Shown here: piece after piece, positions 1 through 7,330 of the stretch
Position numbering within the stretch: the first letter of the stretch is position 1
How the letters are laid out: every line of letters begins with the position of its first letter
Assembly: GCA_013285425.1 (NCBI GenBank)
Contig: CP053447.1
Coordinates: forward strand, 812,001-876,000
Source of the DNA: Ignavibacteriota bacterium
GTDB taxonomy: Bacteria > Bacteroidota > Ignavibacteria > Ignavibacteriales > Ignavibacteriaceae
Direction of reading: 5' to 3'
Length of the DNA: 64,000 nucleotides
The notes under the pieces: model-generated
Told to the model about the DNA's origin: nothing
The model's input: only the letters and a program-made list of their open reading frames with translations
The model's database searches: none
Translations under genes and position numbers: made by a program

Positions 1-2
1 AA

Positions 3-1262
3 AAGAAAATCAGGAACCTGGAGTTGCGCCATAAAATTATCAAGGCAATTAGAGAAGCGTCTATAAAACACTCGCAAGAACTAGCTGAATTAGCAGTAAA
101 AGAAACCGGAATGGGTAGAGTGTCTGATAAAATAAGTAAGAATTTACTTGTGGCAAATCAAACTCCGGGTCCTGAGATATTAGAGCCTCAGGCACTGTCG
201 GGCGACCGTGGATTAACTTTAGTTGAAAATGCACCCTGGGGCGTTATTGCTTCAGTTACTCCTTCAACTAATCCAACTGCTACGATTATTAATAACAGTA
301 TAAGTATGATATCTGCCGGCAACTCAATAATATTTTCTCCTCATCCGGCAGCTAAAGCAGCATCACAACGGACTATTTCAATACTTAACGAAGCTGTAAT
401 CAATGCGGGCGGACCGGCTAATTTAATGGTTACAGTTGCTGAACCAAGTATTGAAGTTGCAAATAATCTGTTCCAGTATCAGGGAATTAATTTACTTGTA
501 ATTACAGGCGGCGAGGCGGTGATAAGTGCTGCGAAAAAAGTTACAGATAAAAGACTTATAGCTGCGGGCGCTGGTAATCCGCCGGTGGTGATTGATGAAA
601 CTGCTGATATTGCAAAAGCAGCTAAATCAGTTGTATTCGGTGCGTCTTTCGATAACAATATTATCTGTGTTGATGAAAAAGAAATTGTAATTGTTGATTC
701 GGTTGCTGATGAGTTTAAACGTGAATTGAAAAAACACAATGCCGTTGAAATCAGTCTCGCTCAGGCAAATGAATTAGCTAAACTGATATTCAAAAATTAT
801 CCATCGAATGATCTGATATTAAACAGAAAATTTGTCGGGAAAGATGCAAAGATTCTTGCTGATGCAATTGGAGTTAACGTGCCCGAAGATACAAAACTGC
901 TTTTTGTCGAAACTGATAAAGATCATCCATTTCCGCAAACTGAAATGATGATGCCGGTAATCGCAATGATAAGAGCGCATAATGCTGATGAAGCAATTGA
1001 TGTCGGAATCGAGCTTGAACATGGATTGAAACATACCGCTGCTATGCACTCAAGAAATCTTGATAACCTGCATAGAATGGCGAGTGAGATCAATACAAGC
1101 CTGTTTGTAAAAAACGGACCTTGTCTTGCCGGACTTGGTGTTGGCGGCGAAGGATGGACAAGCATGACGATCTCAACTCCGACCGGTGAAGGTGTAACTA
1201 ATGCAAAAACTTTTGTGCGGCTCAGAAGATGCACATTAGTTGATCATTTCAGAATTGTTTGA
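3..1262 (+). CDS. CoA-acylating aldehyde dehydrogenase of a microcompartment (PduP/EutE type), 5' end missing
   Basis: NAD-dependent enzyme that oxidises an aldehyde (acetaldehyde or propionaldehyde type) to acyl-CoA inside a bacterial microcompartment. The reading frame is open to the left edge of the window. The TTG at 24 lies inside the conserved N-terminal helix (RNLELRHKIIKAIREA), so the true start is upstream and at least ~45 residues are missing. The nucleotide-binding part contains APWGVIASVTPSTNP, and the likely catalytic cysteine is in NNIICVDEKE (codon at 666). The stop overlaps or abuts the EutJ gene, and PduS and PduT homologues follow, which makes a BMC role secure. Whether the substrate is a C2 or C3 aldehyde cannot be read from this fragment. 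Any shell-targeting N-terminal peptide would be outside the window. Confidence 0.93.
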   Translation, partial: KKIRNLELRHKIIKAIREASIKHSQELAELAVKETGMGRVSDKISKNLLVANQTPGPEILEPQALSGDRGLTLVENAPWGVIASVTPSTNPTATIINNSISMISAGNSIIFSPHPAAKAASQRTISILNEAVINAGGPANLMVTVAEPSIEVANNLFQYQGINLLVITGGEAVISAAKKVTDKRLIAAGAGNPPVVIDETADIAKAAKSVVFGASFDNNIICVDEKEIVIVDSVADEFKRELKKHNAVEISLAQANELAKLIFKNYPSNDLILNRKFVGKDAKILADAIGVNVPEDTKLLFVETDKDHPFPQTEMMMPVIAMIRAHNADEAIDVGIELEHGLKHTAAMHSRNLDNLHRMASEINTSLFVKNGPCLAGLGVGGEGWTSMTISTPTGEGVTNAKTFVRLRRCTLVDHFRIV

Positions 1263-1267
1263 TTGAA

Positions 1268-2095
1268 ATGGAGAAATCAAACGGAAAATTTGAATTTGTT
1301 AATTCACAGATAAGAAGAATTGAAGAAATTGTTAATGATGAATCAAAGGTAAAGTTAAATTCTTCTTTCAGAGCCGGAGTAGATCTTGGAACATCTGATG
1401 TTGTTGTCGTCGTTCTTGATGATAAGGATAATGTTGCTGCTGCGTTTCTCGAATGGGCTGATGTAGTTAAAGACGGAATTGTTCTTGACTATTGGAAGGC
1501 TATAAATATTGTTTCCGGGCTGATTAAAAAAGCTGAGAGCAAATTAGGTGTTGAAATTAAATCAGTTAATACATCTTATCCGCCGGGAACAGACCCGTAT
1601 ATTTCTGTTAATGTTATAAAAGGTGCAGGGTTAGAAGTAAGCGAAATTGTTGATGAACCCTCAAGTTTTGCAAAGTTGATTAATCTTGAAAGCGGGGCAG
1701 TGATTGATATTGGCGGAGGAACAACAGGTATTTCAATTGTTAAGGATAAGGAAATCATTTATTCTGGTGATGAGCCAACAGGCGGAGTTCATCTTACTTT
1801 AACAATTGCCGGTAATCAAAAGGTATCTTTTAACGATGCTGAAATTATGAAAAGAAAAGATTCTAACGGAAAACTTAAACCAATAATTTTGCCGGTATTT
1901 GAAAAAATGACAGACATAGTAAAAAATCATATTTCAGATTATGATGTGAATGATATTTTTTTAACCGGCGGAACTTGTTGTTACCCCGGAATTGATGAGG
2001 TATTTAAAGAGGCTTTCCCGGGTAAAAAAATATATATGCCACGCAATCCTCTTTATTCAACGCCATTGGCGATAACCTCATATAGAAAAAATTAA
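1268..2095 (+). CDS. eutJ: EutJ-like actin/Hsp70-fold ATPase of the microcompartment operon
   Basis: EutJ family protein, a predicted chaperone-like ATPase of the actin/Hsp70 fold found in ethanolamine and propanediol type operons; its biochemical job is not established. The phosphate-1 loop AGVDLGTSDVVVVVLD is near residue 40. The phosphate-2 motif GAVIDIGGGTTGISIV is near residue 145, and an adenosine-type motif FLTGGTCCYPG is near residue 235. The ATG at 1268 follows the dehydrogenase stop by 5 nt. A TTG at 1259 would overlap that stop by 4 nt and add 3 residues; neither start has a clear Shine-Dalgarno. It sits between the aldehyde dehydrogenase and PduS, as in many BMC loci. Confidence 0.88.
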   Translation: MEKSNGKFEFVNSQIRRIEEIVNDESKVKLNSSFRAGVDLGTSDVVVVVLDDKDNVAAAFLEWADVVKDGIVLDYWKAINIVSGLIKKAESKLGVEIKSVNTSYPPGTDPYISVNVIKGAGLEVSEIVDEPSSFAKLINLESGAVIDIGGGTTGISIVKDKEIIYSGDEPTGGVHLTLTIAGNQKVSFNDAEIMKRKDSNGKLKPIILPVFEKMTDIVKNHISDYDVNDIFLTGGTCCYPGIDEVFKEAFPGKKIYMPRNPLYSTPLAITSYRKN

Positions 2096-2110
2096 TCGGG
2101 TAGAAATAAT

Positions 2111-3451
2111 ATGAACAGAGAAGAGTTATTAAATAAAATAAAACAAGCCGGAGTTGTAGGTGCCGGTGGTGGAGGATTCCCGGCTTTTAAAAAGCTTGAT
2201 GCAAATGTAGAGCATATAATTGCAAATGGTGTGGAATGTGAACCACTTCTTTATAAAGACAGAGAAGTAATGCTGCAGGAAGCTGATAAACTGATTGCAG
2301 GACTGATAATTGTAAAAAGTATAACAGGCGCATCAAAACCTACTATTGCTATTAAAAGAAAAAACTCTGATTTGATTGATTTACTTAAACCATCTGCAGA
2401 CAAATATGATATTGAGTTATTTATTATGGAAAATGTTTATCCGGCAGGTGATGAATATATATTAGTGTATGATGTTACCGGTAAAAGAATTCCGCCGCTT
2501 GGAATTCCGTTACAGGTCGGTTGTGTAGTTGAAAATGTTGAATCATTAATTAATATAACAAATGCAGTAAATGATATTCCGGTTACCGAAAAGTATCTTA
2601 CAATTGCTGGTGCAGTTAATAACCCTGTAACAATAAAAGTTCCGTTGGGAACAAGTTATGAGAAATGTCTGGAATTTGCCGGCGGTGCTGCAGTCGAAAG
2701 GTTTTCTGTTTTAACCGGCGGTGTTATGATGGGCAGCGTTGTGAGTGACTTATCTCTTTCGGTATCAAAGACATTAAGCGGACTTATAGTTCTTCCCGAA
2801 GATCATAGTATAGTTGTAAGAAAAACCACTCCGGCAAAAGTATATCATAATATAGGTCATAGTGCATGCGATCAATGCAGTATTTGCACTCAGCTTTGTC
2901 CGCGATACATTTTAGGCTATCCAATACAGCCTCATTTGGTTATGAGAAGTCTGCAAATGACCGGTGATGAAAAAGAGAGATTGAGTAATTGGGCGCAGAA
3001 CTGTTGTGAATGTAATGTTTGTTCACTTTTTGCTTGTCCTGAAAAACTTGATCCAAAAAACATTTGTACCGATACAAAGAAAAGATTGAGAAAGGAAAAC
3101 AAGGGATTTTCAAAAACTGAACTTGATGTTTTATTTAATGATGTTCATCCTGTCAGAGACGGCAGAGAGATTCCTATTAGTTTCTTGTATAAAAGATTAG
3201 GTATAAAAAAATATGACCGCAAAGCTGATTTTGTAAAAACAGCTCAGGTAAACAGTGTAAAAATAGAGTTGAAAAATACTTTTGGCGGAGATGCAGTCCC
3301 TTGTGTTAATCCCGGTGATGTTGTTTCAAAAGGGCAGATGATTGGTAAAGTAAATGGAAATGCTTTAGCTACTCCTTTTCATTCAAGCATTGATGGCAGA
3401 GTGAAGGAGATAGTAAATAACTGTGTTATTATAACTTCAAATAATTCTTAA
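2111..3451 (+). CDS. pduS: PduS-like flavin/iron-sulfur electron transfer protein (RnfC-related)
   Basis: 446 residues. RnfC/NqrF-like protein of the PduS type: an N-terminal flavin/NADH-binding region (GVVGAGGGGFPAFKK) is followed by a SLBB-like domain and a dicluster ferredoxin segment. PduS is described in Salmonella as a cobalamin reductase associated with the microcompartment; RnfC homologues shuttle electrons from NADH. The first 4Fe-4S motif is CDQCSICTQLCP (Cys 253, 256, 259, 263). The second is CCECNVCSLFACP (Cys at 298, 299, 301, 304, 309). The C-terminal ~60 residues resemble a biotinyl/barrel-sandwich domain (GDVVSKGQMIGKVNG). It is followed 13 nt later by the PduT-type shell protein, a pair thought to move electrons through the shell. 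Confidence 0.9.
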   Translation: MNREELLNKIKQAGVVGAGGGGFPAFKKLDANVEHIIANGVECEPLLYKDREVMLQEADKLIAGLIIVKSITGASKPTIAIKRKNSDLIDLLKPSADKYDIELFIMENVYPAGDEYILVYDVTGKRIPPLGIPLQVGCVVENVESLINITNAVNDIPVTEKYLTIAGAVNNPVTIKVPLGTSYEKCLEFAGGAAVERFSVLTGGVMMGSVVSDLSLSVSKTLSGLIVLPEDHSIVVRKTTPAKVYHNIGHSACDQCSICTQLCPRYILGYPIQPHLVMRSLQMTGDEKERLSNWAQNCCECNVCSLFACPEKLDPKNICTDTKKRLRKENKGFSKTELDVLFNDVHPVRDGREIPISFLYKRLGIKKYDRKADFVKTAQVNSVKIELKNTFGGDAVPCVNPGDVVSKGQMIGKVNGNALATPFHSSIDGRVKEIVNNCVIITSNNS

Positions 3452-3464
3452 GGGTTACAAGAAT

Positions 3465-4013
3465 ATGAAAGCTTCAATTGGATTAGTTGAATTATCAAGT
3501 ATAGCAAAAGGAATCGAAGTATCAGATGCAATGTTGAAGAGAGCTGAGGTTCAGATGATAGTTAACAGAACTATTTGCCCCGGTAAGTATATGGTGCTGA
3601 TTGGAGGAGATGTTGATGCTGTTAATGCAAGTGTTGAAACCGGTGTTGAGTTAGCACAGGATGAGATTGTCGATCATTTTGTAATCCCAAATGTTCATCC
3701 GTCGGTTTTCCCTGCAATAAACGGAATAAATGTAATTGAAGAGCTAGATGCATTAGGAGTTATAGAATCATTTTCAGTTGCTTCGATTATTGAATGTGCT
3801 GATGCAGCAGTTAAGGCAGCACCGGTCAATTTAATTACTGTATATCTTGCAATGGCTATCGGCGGAAAAGCTTATGTGATGTTAACCGGTGATGTTGGCT
3901 CGGTTAAAGCAGCAGTTGATGCCGGTGTTAATGTAATTAAAGAGAAGGGTCTTCTGGTTAACAAAGTTGTTATTCCTTCTCCAAGAAAAGAAATTCTTAA
4001 ACAATGGATTTAA
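3465..4013 (+). CDS. pduT: PduT-type tandem-BMC-domain shell protein with Fe-S cysteine
   Basis: 182 residues with two BMC domains (about 4-90 and 97-175), so a pseudohexameric trimer of the microcompartment shell. It is close to enterobacterial PduT along its length: IGLVELSSIAKGIEVSDAM at the start and HPSVFPAINGIN in the middle. The pore-loop motif NRTICPGKY places a cysteine at residue 38, the position known in PduT to ligate a 4Fe-4S cluster at the three-fold axis. This supports electron passage or cluster exchange across the shell, and PduS is encoded just upstream. It is the only shell gene in the window; hexamer and pentamer genes must lie to the left or elsewhere. Confidence 0.95.
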   Translation: MKASIGLVELSSIAKGIEVSDAMLKRAEVQMIVNRTICPGKYMVLIGGDVDAVNASVETGVELAQDEIVDHFVIPNVHPSVFPAINGINVIEELDALGVIESFSVASIIECADAAVKAAPVNLITVYLAMAIGGKAYVMLTGDVGSVKAAVDAGVNVIKEKGLLVNKVVIPSPRKEILKQWI

Positions 4014-4043
4014 TTTAATCTAATAACTTAAAGGAGATATAAA

Positions 4044-4568
4044 ATGTTTTCGAGTTTGACTAAACCGAGATTTCTGGTTATAACAAGTATGATTATACTT
4101 GCTGCATTGGTTAGGTTTATTCCGCATCCGCCAAACTTTGCGCCTATTGCCGCATTGGCATTATTCGGCGGGAAATATTACACTGATAAAAAGTTTGCTT
4201 TTATAGTTCCGGTTTTAGTAATGATTATTACAGATGCTGTAATTGGTTTTCATTATTTAATCCCTGCTGTTTATATAAGCTTCCTGATTATAGCTGGTAT
4301 CGGATTGTTACTCAGGAAAACAAACAAAGTGTCATGGTTAATTGCCGGGTCAATTGCTGCTTCAACTTTGTTTTTTATTCTTACTAATTTTTATGAGTGG
4401 TATGCAGGTATTTTGTATCCTCAAACATTTAACGGTTTGATTACTTGTTATGTTGCTGCAATTCCGTTTTTCTTTAATACTTTAATTGCTGATTTGTTCT
4501 TTGTTATAGCAATGTCTATGACATTTGAATTTTTAACAAGAAAATATCAGGTATTTGCTGAAGTTTAA
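4044..4568 (+). CDS. Small multi-pass membrane protein in BMC operon (DUF6580-like)
   Basis: 174 residues with about five hydrophobic segments. The N-terminal part has the striking motif RFIPHPPNFAPIAALALFGG, which I associate with the uncharacterised DUF6580 family; the size and topology resemble ECF-transporter substrate-binding (S) components. It starts at an ATG after AAGGAGAT, an excellent ribosome-binding site, 30 nt downstream of the PduT gene and 29 nt upstream of the alcohol dehydrogenase. It is therefore probably co-transcribed with the BMC genes. Uptake of the BMC substrate, or of a vitamin such as cobalamin, is a reasonable guess, but no residue here proves it. Confidence 0.75.
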   Translation: MFSSLTKPRFLVITSMIILAALVRFIPHPPNFAPIAALALFGGKYYTDKKFAFIVPVLVMIITDAVIGFHYLIPAVYISFLIIAGIGLLLRKTNKVSWLIAGSIAASTLFFILTNFYEWYAGILYPQTFNGLITCYVAAIPFFFNTLIADLFFVIAMSMTFEFLTRKYQVFAEV

Positions 4569-4597
4569 TTGATATTTTTAAGAAGTAAATAAAAAAA

Positions 4598-5761
4598 GTG
4601 CCAGGAACTTATCACATACCGACTACTAATCTTATTGAACCAGGCTGTATTAAAAAAACCGGCGAGTGGACTAAGATTTTAGGCGGAGAAAATGCTCTGA
4701 TCGTTTCTTCTCCCGATGATTATGGGAAAAAACTTGGAAAGAAAGTTGAAGAAATTCTTTTTAAAGAAGGAATAAAATCTCATTTATACTCCGGCGCAGG
4801 ATCAAATCCTACGGATGAAATGGTGATGAAGGGAGCGGAGGAATTTAATAGCAGCAAGTGTGATATCATAATTGCAATCGGAGGAGGAAGCGCAATTGAC
4901 TGTGCAAAAGGAATTGCACTTGTAGCCCGTTCAGGTAAAAATATTATAGAGTTTGAAGGTGTTAATAAATCTCAGAATAATGTTCCGCCGCTGATTGCAA
5001 TCAATACTACTTCGGGTGCCGGAAGTGAAGTTTCATCCTTTACAGTAATTTCTGAATCATTGAGCGGTCGTAAAATGACAATTGTTGATTGGCGTATTAC
5101 TCCAGCTATATCTATTAACGACGCAGAACTTGCTCTTTCGATGCCAAAGTCTCTGACTGCTGCTACAGGTATGGATGCCTTTTCTCATGCAATTGAAGCA
5201 ATTGTATCAAATAATTCAACTCCAATTACGGATGCTCTTTCTTTTGAGGCAATTCAACTGATAAATGAATGGCTGCCTGCTGCATTTGAAGATGGTCAGA
5301 ATTTAAAAGCCCGGACTGAAATGTGTCATGGAGCTTTTTTAGCCGGCATTGCTTTTAACAATTCAGGATTAGGTTTAGTGCATGCCCTTTCGCATCCTAT
5401 AACTTCAATGTATGGTTTTCCGCATGGAGTTGTTAATTCTGTTTTGCTTCCTGCTGTGGTCAGGTTTAACATGGTATCCTCCATGAATAAATATGCCAGG
5501 GTTGCAGCTGCAATGAGGGCTGCAATCTCCTGGCATACTGATTATGAAAACGCACAAAAAGTTATTCCTGCCATTATAAGACTGATTAAAAAATTAAATC
5601 TGCCCGGTGGTCTTAAAGACCTGGGGGTTAATGAAAATGATATTCCTGCTTTATCAAAAGCCGCAAATGATGAGATTGTTGGACGCACAAATCCACGAAA
5701 AGCAAACATTATGATGATCAATCAGATTTATAATGATGCTATGTTATTACCCAAAGTTTAG
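4598..5761 (+). CDS. Iron-containing (group III) alcohol dehydrogenase, PduQ-like
   Basis: 387 residues; reduces an aldehyde to an alcohol with NADH (or the reverse) and in BMC loci regenerates NAD+ for the acylating dehydrogenase. The nucleotide-binding motif is IIIAIGGGSAIDCAKGIALV. Candidate iron ligands are Asp193 and His197 (GMDAFSHAIEA), His262 (VHALSHP) and His276 (GFPHGVVNS); the 4- and 14-residue spacings match FucO-type enzymes. The start is a GTG preceded by AAGAAG; no ATG lies in this frame at the expected N-terminus. It is the last gene of the visible BMC operon. Substrate specificity cannot be assigned. Confidence 0.9.
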   Translation: MPGTYHIPTTNLIEPGCIKKTGEWTKILGGENALIVSSPDDYGKKLGKKVEEILFKEGIKSHLYSGAGSNPTDEMVMKGAEEFNSSKCDIIIAIGGGSAIDCAKGIALVARSGKNIIEFEGVNKSQNNVPPLIAINTTSGAGSEVSSFTVISESLSGRKMTIVDWRITPAISINDAELALSMPKSLTAATGMDAFSHAIEAIVSNNSTPITDALSFEAIQLINEWLPAAFEDGQNLKARTEMCHGAFLAGIAFNNSGLGLVHALSHPITSMYGFPHGVVNSVLLPAVVRFNMVSSMNKYARVAAAMRAAISWHTDYENAQKVIPAIIRLIKKLNLPGGLKDLGVNENDIPALSKAANDEIVGRTNPRKANIMMINQIYNDAMLLPKV

Positions 5762-6037
5762 CCATACTTAAATTATCTGTGTTTAATAATCGATTGTTGC
5801 TGACCAGATTCCTAATCCTTAAACTTTAGAACCCTTATATAATCTTAGTAGTGCTTATGAATAGACCATAAGTTTTTCAAATATTTAAAAAGACTTTTGA
5901 TATAATAAATGAATCGTTTAACTTTTACGACAAAAATTTCTTGATTCCTTAATTCTTGATTTAAAAAATTATTATAGGATCAGAAAGTAAATGATTGAGC
6001 ATTAGTCTCTTATCAAAACATTACATCAGGAGAACCT
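5762..6037. other. Intergenic region after the BMC operon
   Basis: 276 bp without a supportable gene. No convincing GC-rich terminator hairpin follows the alcohol dehydrogenase. The right part presumably holds the promoter of the gingipain-like gene; its start has a good ribosome-binding site (CAGGAG, about 8 nt upstream of the ATG). Confidence 0.5.
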
Positions 6038-6868
6038 ATGAAAGTATTTAATTTACTTTTTATTCTTATTATAACCTGCCTGATAGCGACGCCAATATAT
6101 TCCCAGTGGATTAGCATCGAAAATTATTCTTTACCAGGCTCAAACCCCGAGGTTCAACTTATCAGCAGTGATGAAACTAGTTCGATTATAAAGGTTGATC
6201 TTCCCGGATATATGCTTAATCATTTTATGTATAAAGATAAATCTTATTACTCAATTGACATCGGAGAAGAAGCAATTACAACTGAAGTTGGTTTGCCGGA
6301 GATTCCTCACATTGCTAAAATACTTGCTATACCTGATTATGGTTCTGTAAGTGTAGAGGTTATAGAAACAGGGACTAAGAGTGTTGTTAGCGGTTTTAAC
6401 ATCGTACCAGCACGTAATAGCTGGAAGGAAGGCAATCCTGAAACAGAATATATTGAGAACTCTGATTTCTATAAAAATGGTAATGTTTATCCATCAGAAA
6501 TTGTTAGTGTTGATGAACCGGTGATTTTCCGTGATTTCAGATTGGTTCGTGTTTCAATATTTCCAATCAGATACTCACCATCAAAAAATGAAATAGAAGC
6601 ATTCTCTTCAGTAACTGTAAAAATAAATTATTTACCCGGTAATGGTGCGAATATTAAAACTACGCCTCAAAGAAAAATTGCATCCTCTTTTGATAAGATT
6701 TACAAGACAATGATTTTTAATTACGATGAAGTAATAAGAAGCCGATACGGAATTGAAGATGAAACTGCAAATGATCTGATGCTTTGTATTATGCCTGATT
6801 CTTATGTTAATACTTTTACTGCATATAAAGATTGGAAGATTTTAAGCGGTATGGAACTGTACCCATAG
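6038..6868 (+). pseudogene. Truncated gingipain-like (peptidase C25) precursor: propeptide only
   Basis: 276 codons. A signal peptide (MKVFNLLFILIITCLIATPIYSQ region, cut near residue 23) is followed by a C25-type propeptide with PGYMLNHFMYKDKSYYSI, GLPEIPHIAKILAIPD and FRLVRVSIFPIRYSP. The first strand of the catalytic domain is present (DLMLCIMPDSYVNTFTAYKD). The similarity breaks off right after WKILSGMEL, with a stop two codons later. The Cys/His catalytic region and the T9SS sorting domain, which should occupy several hundred more residues, are absent, and no continuation is visible in the next 460 bp. The product could at most be a secreted propeptide. The break point lies just before a possible insertion-sequence end. 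Confidence 0.8.
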
Positions 6869-7330
6869 AATTAGACACAAAGATAAGCAACTCTCTTATT
6901 AATATTAGGGAGTGTAAATAATTCTGTGTAAATGGTTAAAGTAAGAAATTAGTTTAATCGTGTTAGTAAGAGCTTAGTTTGTCGAAAATCCGAAAAGGTT
7001 TTTAAGATTGTAATAAACTAATTATTTCTTTAACATAATTTTCTTTGTAAAGATTCTATCAACTGAATGGCTTAATAATTCTCTGAGTTATCAGAGACTG
7101 CATTTTTACGGAGACTTGGTAAGAGAGTTTATCCTAATGGAGTTAAAGTTTTCATCACTTTAATGAATCTATCTAAAACAACCTTTAAACACAATTTATT
7201 TTACAGATCAGATTTATTTTGGATAGAAATTTATATTACTACTTCATTGTATAATAAAGGCTTTTTGACTATTGTTTTGTATCTTTGAACTAAGATTAAT
7301 TAAACTTTTACAAAAAAGTTTTTTACTGCA
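6869..7330. other. Non-coding region between truncated protease and sensor kinase
   Basis: 462 bp with stops in all frames and no recognisable gene. It contains the possible insertion-sequence end at 6908-6935 and should contain the kinase promoter. A TAnnTTTG-type -7 box (TATCTTTG, 7280-7287) lies about 43 nt before the kinase ATG, but no TTG sits at the usual 19-21 nt upstream. Confidence 0.5.
6908..6935 (+). mobile_element. Possible IS256-family terminal inverted repeat, remnant
   Basis: GGGAGTGTAAATAATTCTGT and the bases that follow resemble the terminal repeats I know from IS256-family elements, with GGG at the outer end and the element body to the right. No transposase reading frame follows. 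A weak inverse match (CATAGAATTAGACAC) overlaps the stop codon of the truncated protease gene at ~6864. This would fit an excised or decayed insertion that removed the protease 3' part. It is a pattern match from memory only. Confidence 0.35.

Noticed and set aside
923..1234. Minus-strand open frames across the aldehyde dehydrogenase gene
   Set aside because: Shadow of a well-conserved coding sequence; no start signals or domains of their own.
4014..4043. Possible cobalamin riboswitch near the BMC genes and the membrane protein
   Set aside because: The intergenic gaps are far too short for a riboswitch and lack the B12-box; any riboswitch would be upstream of the window.
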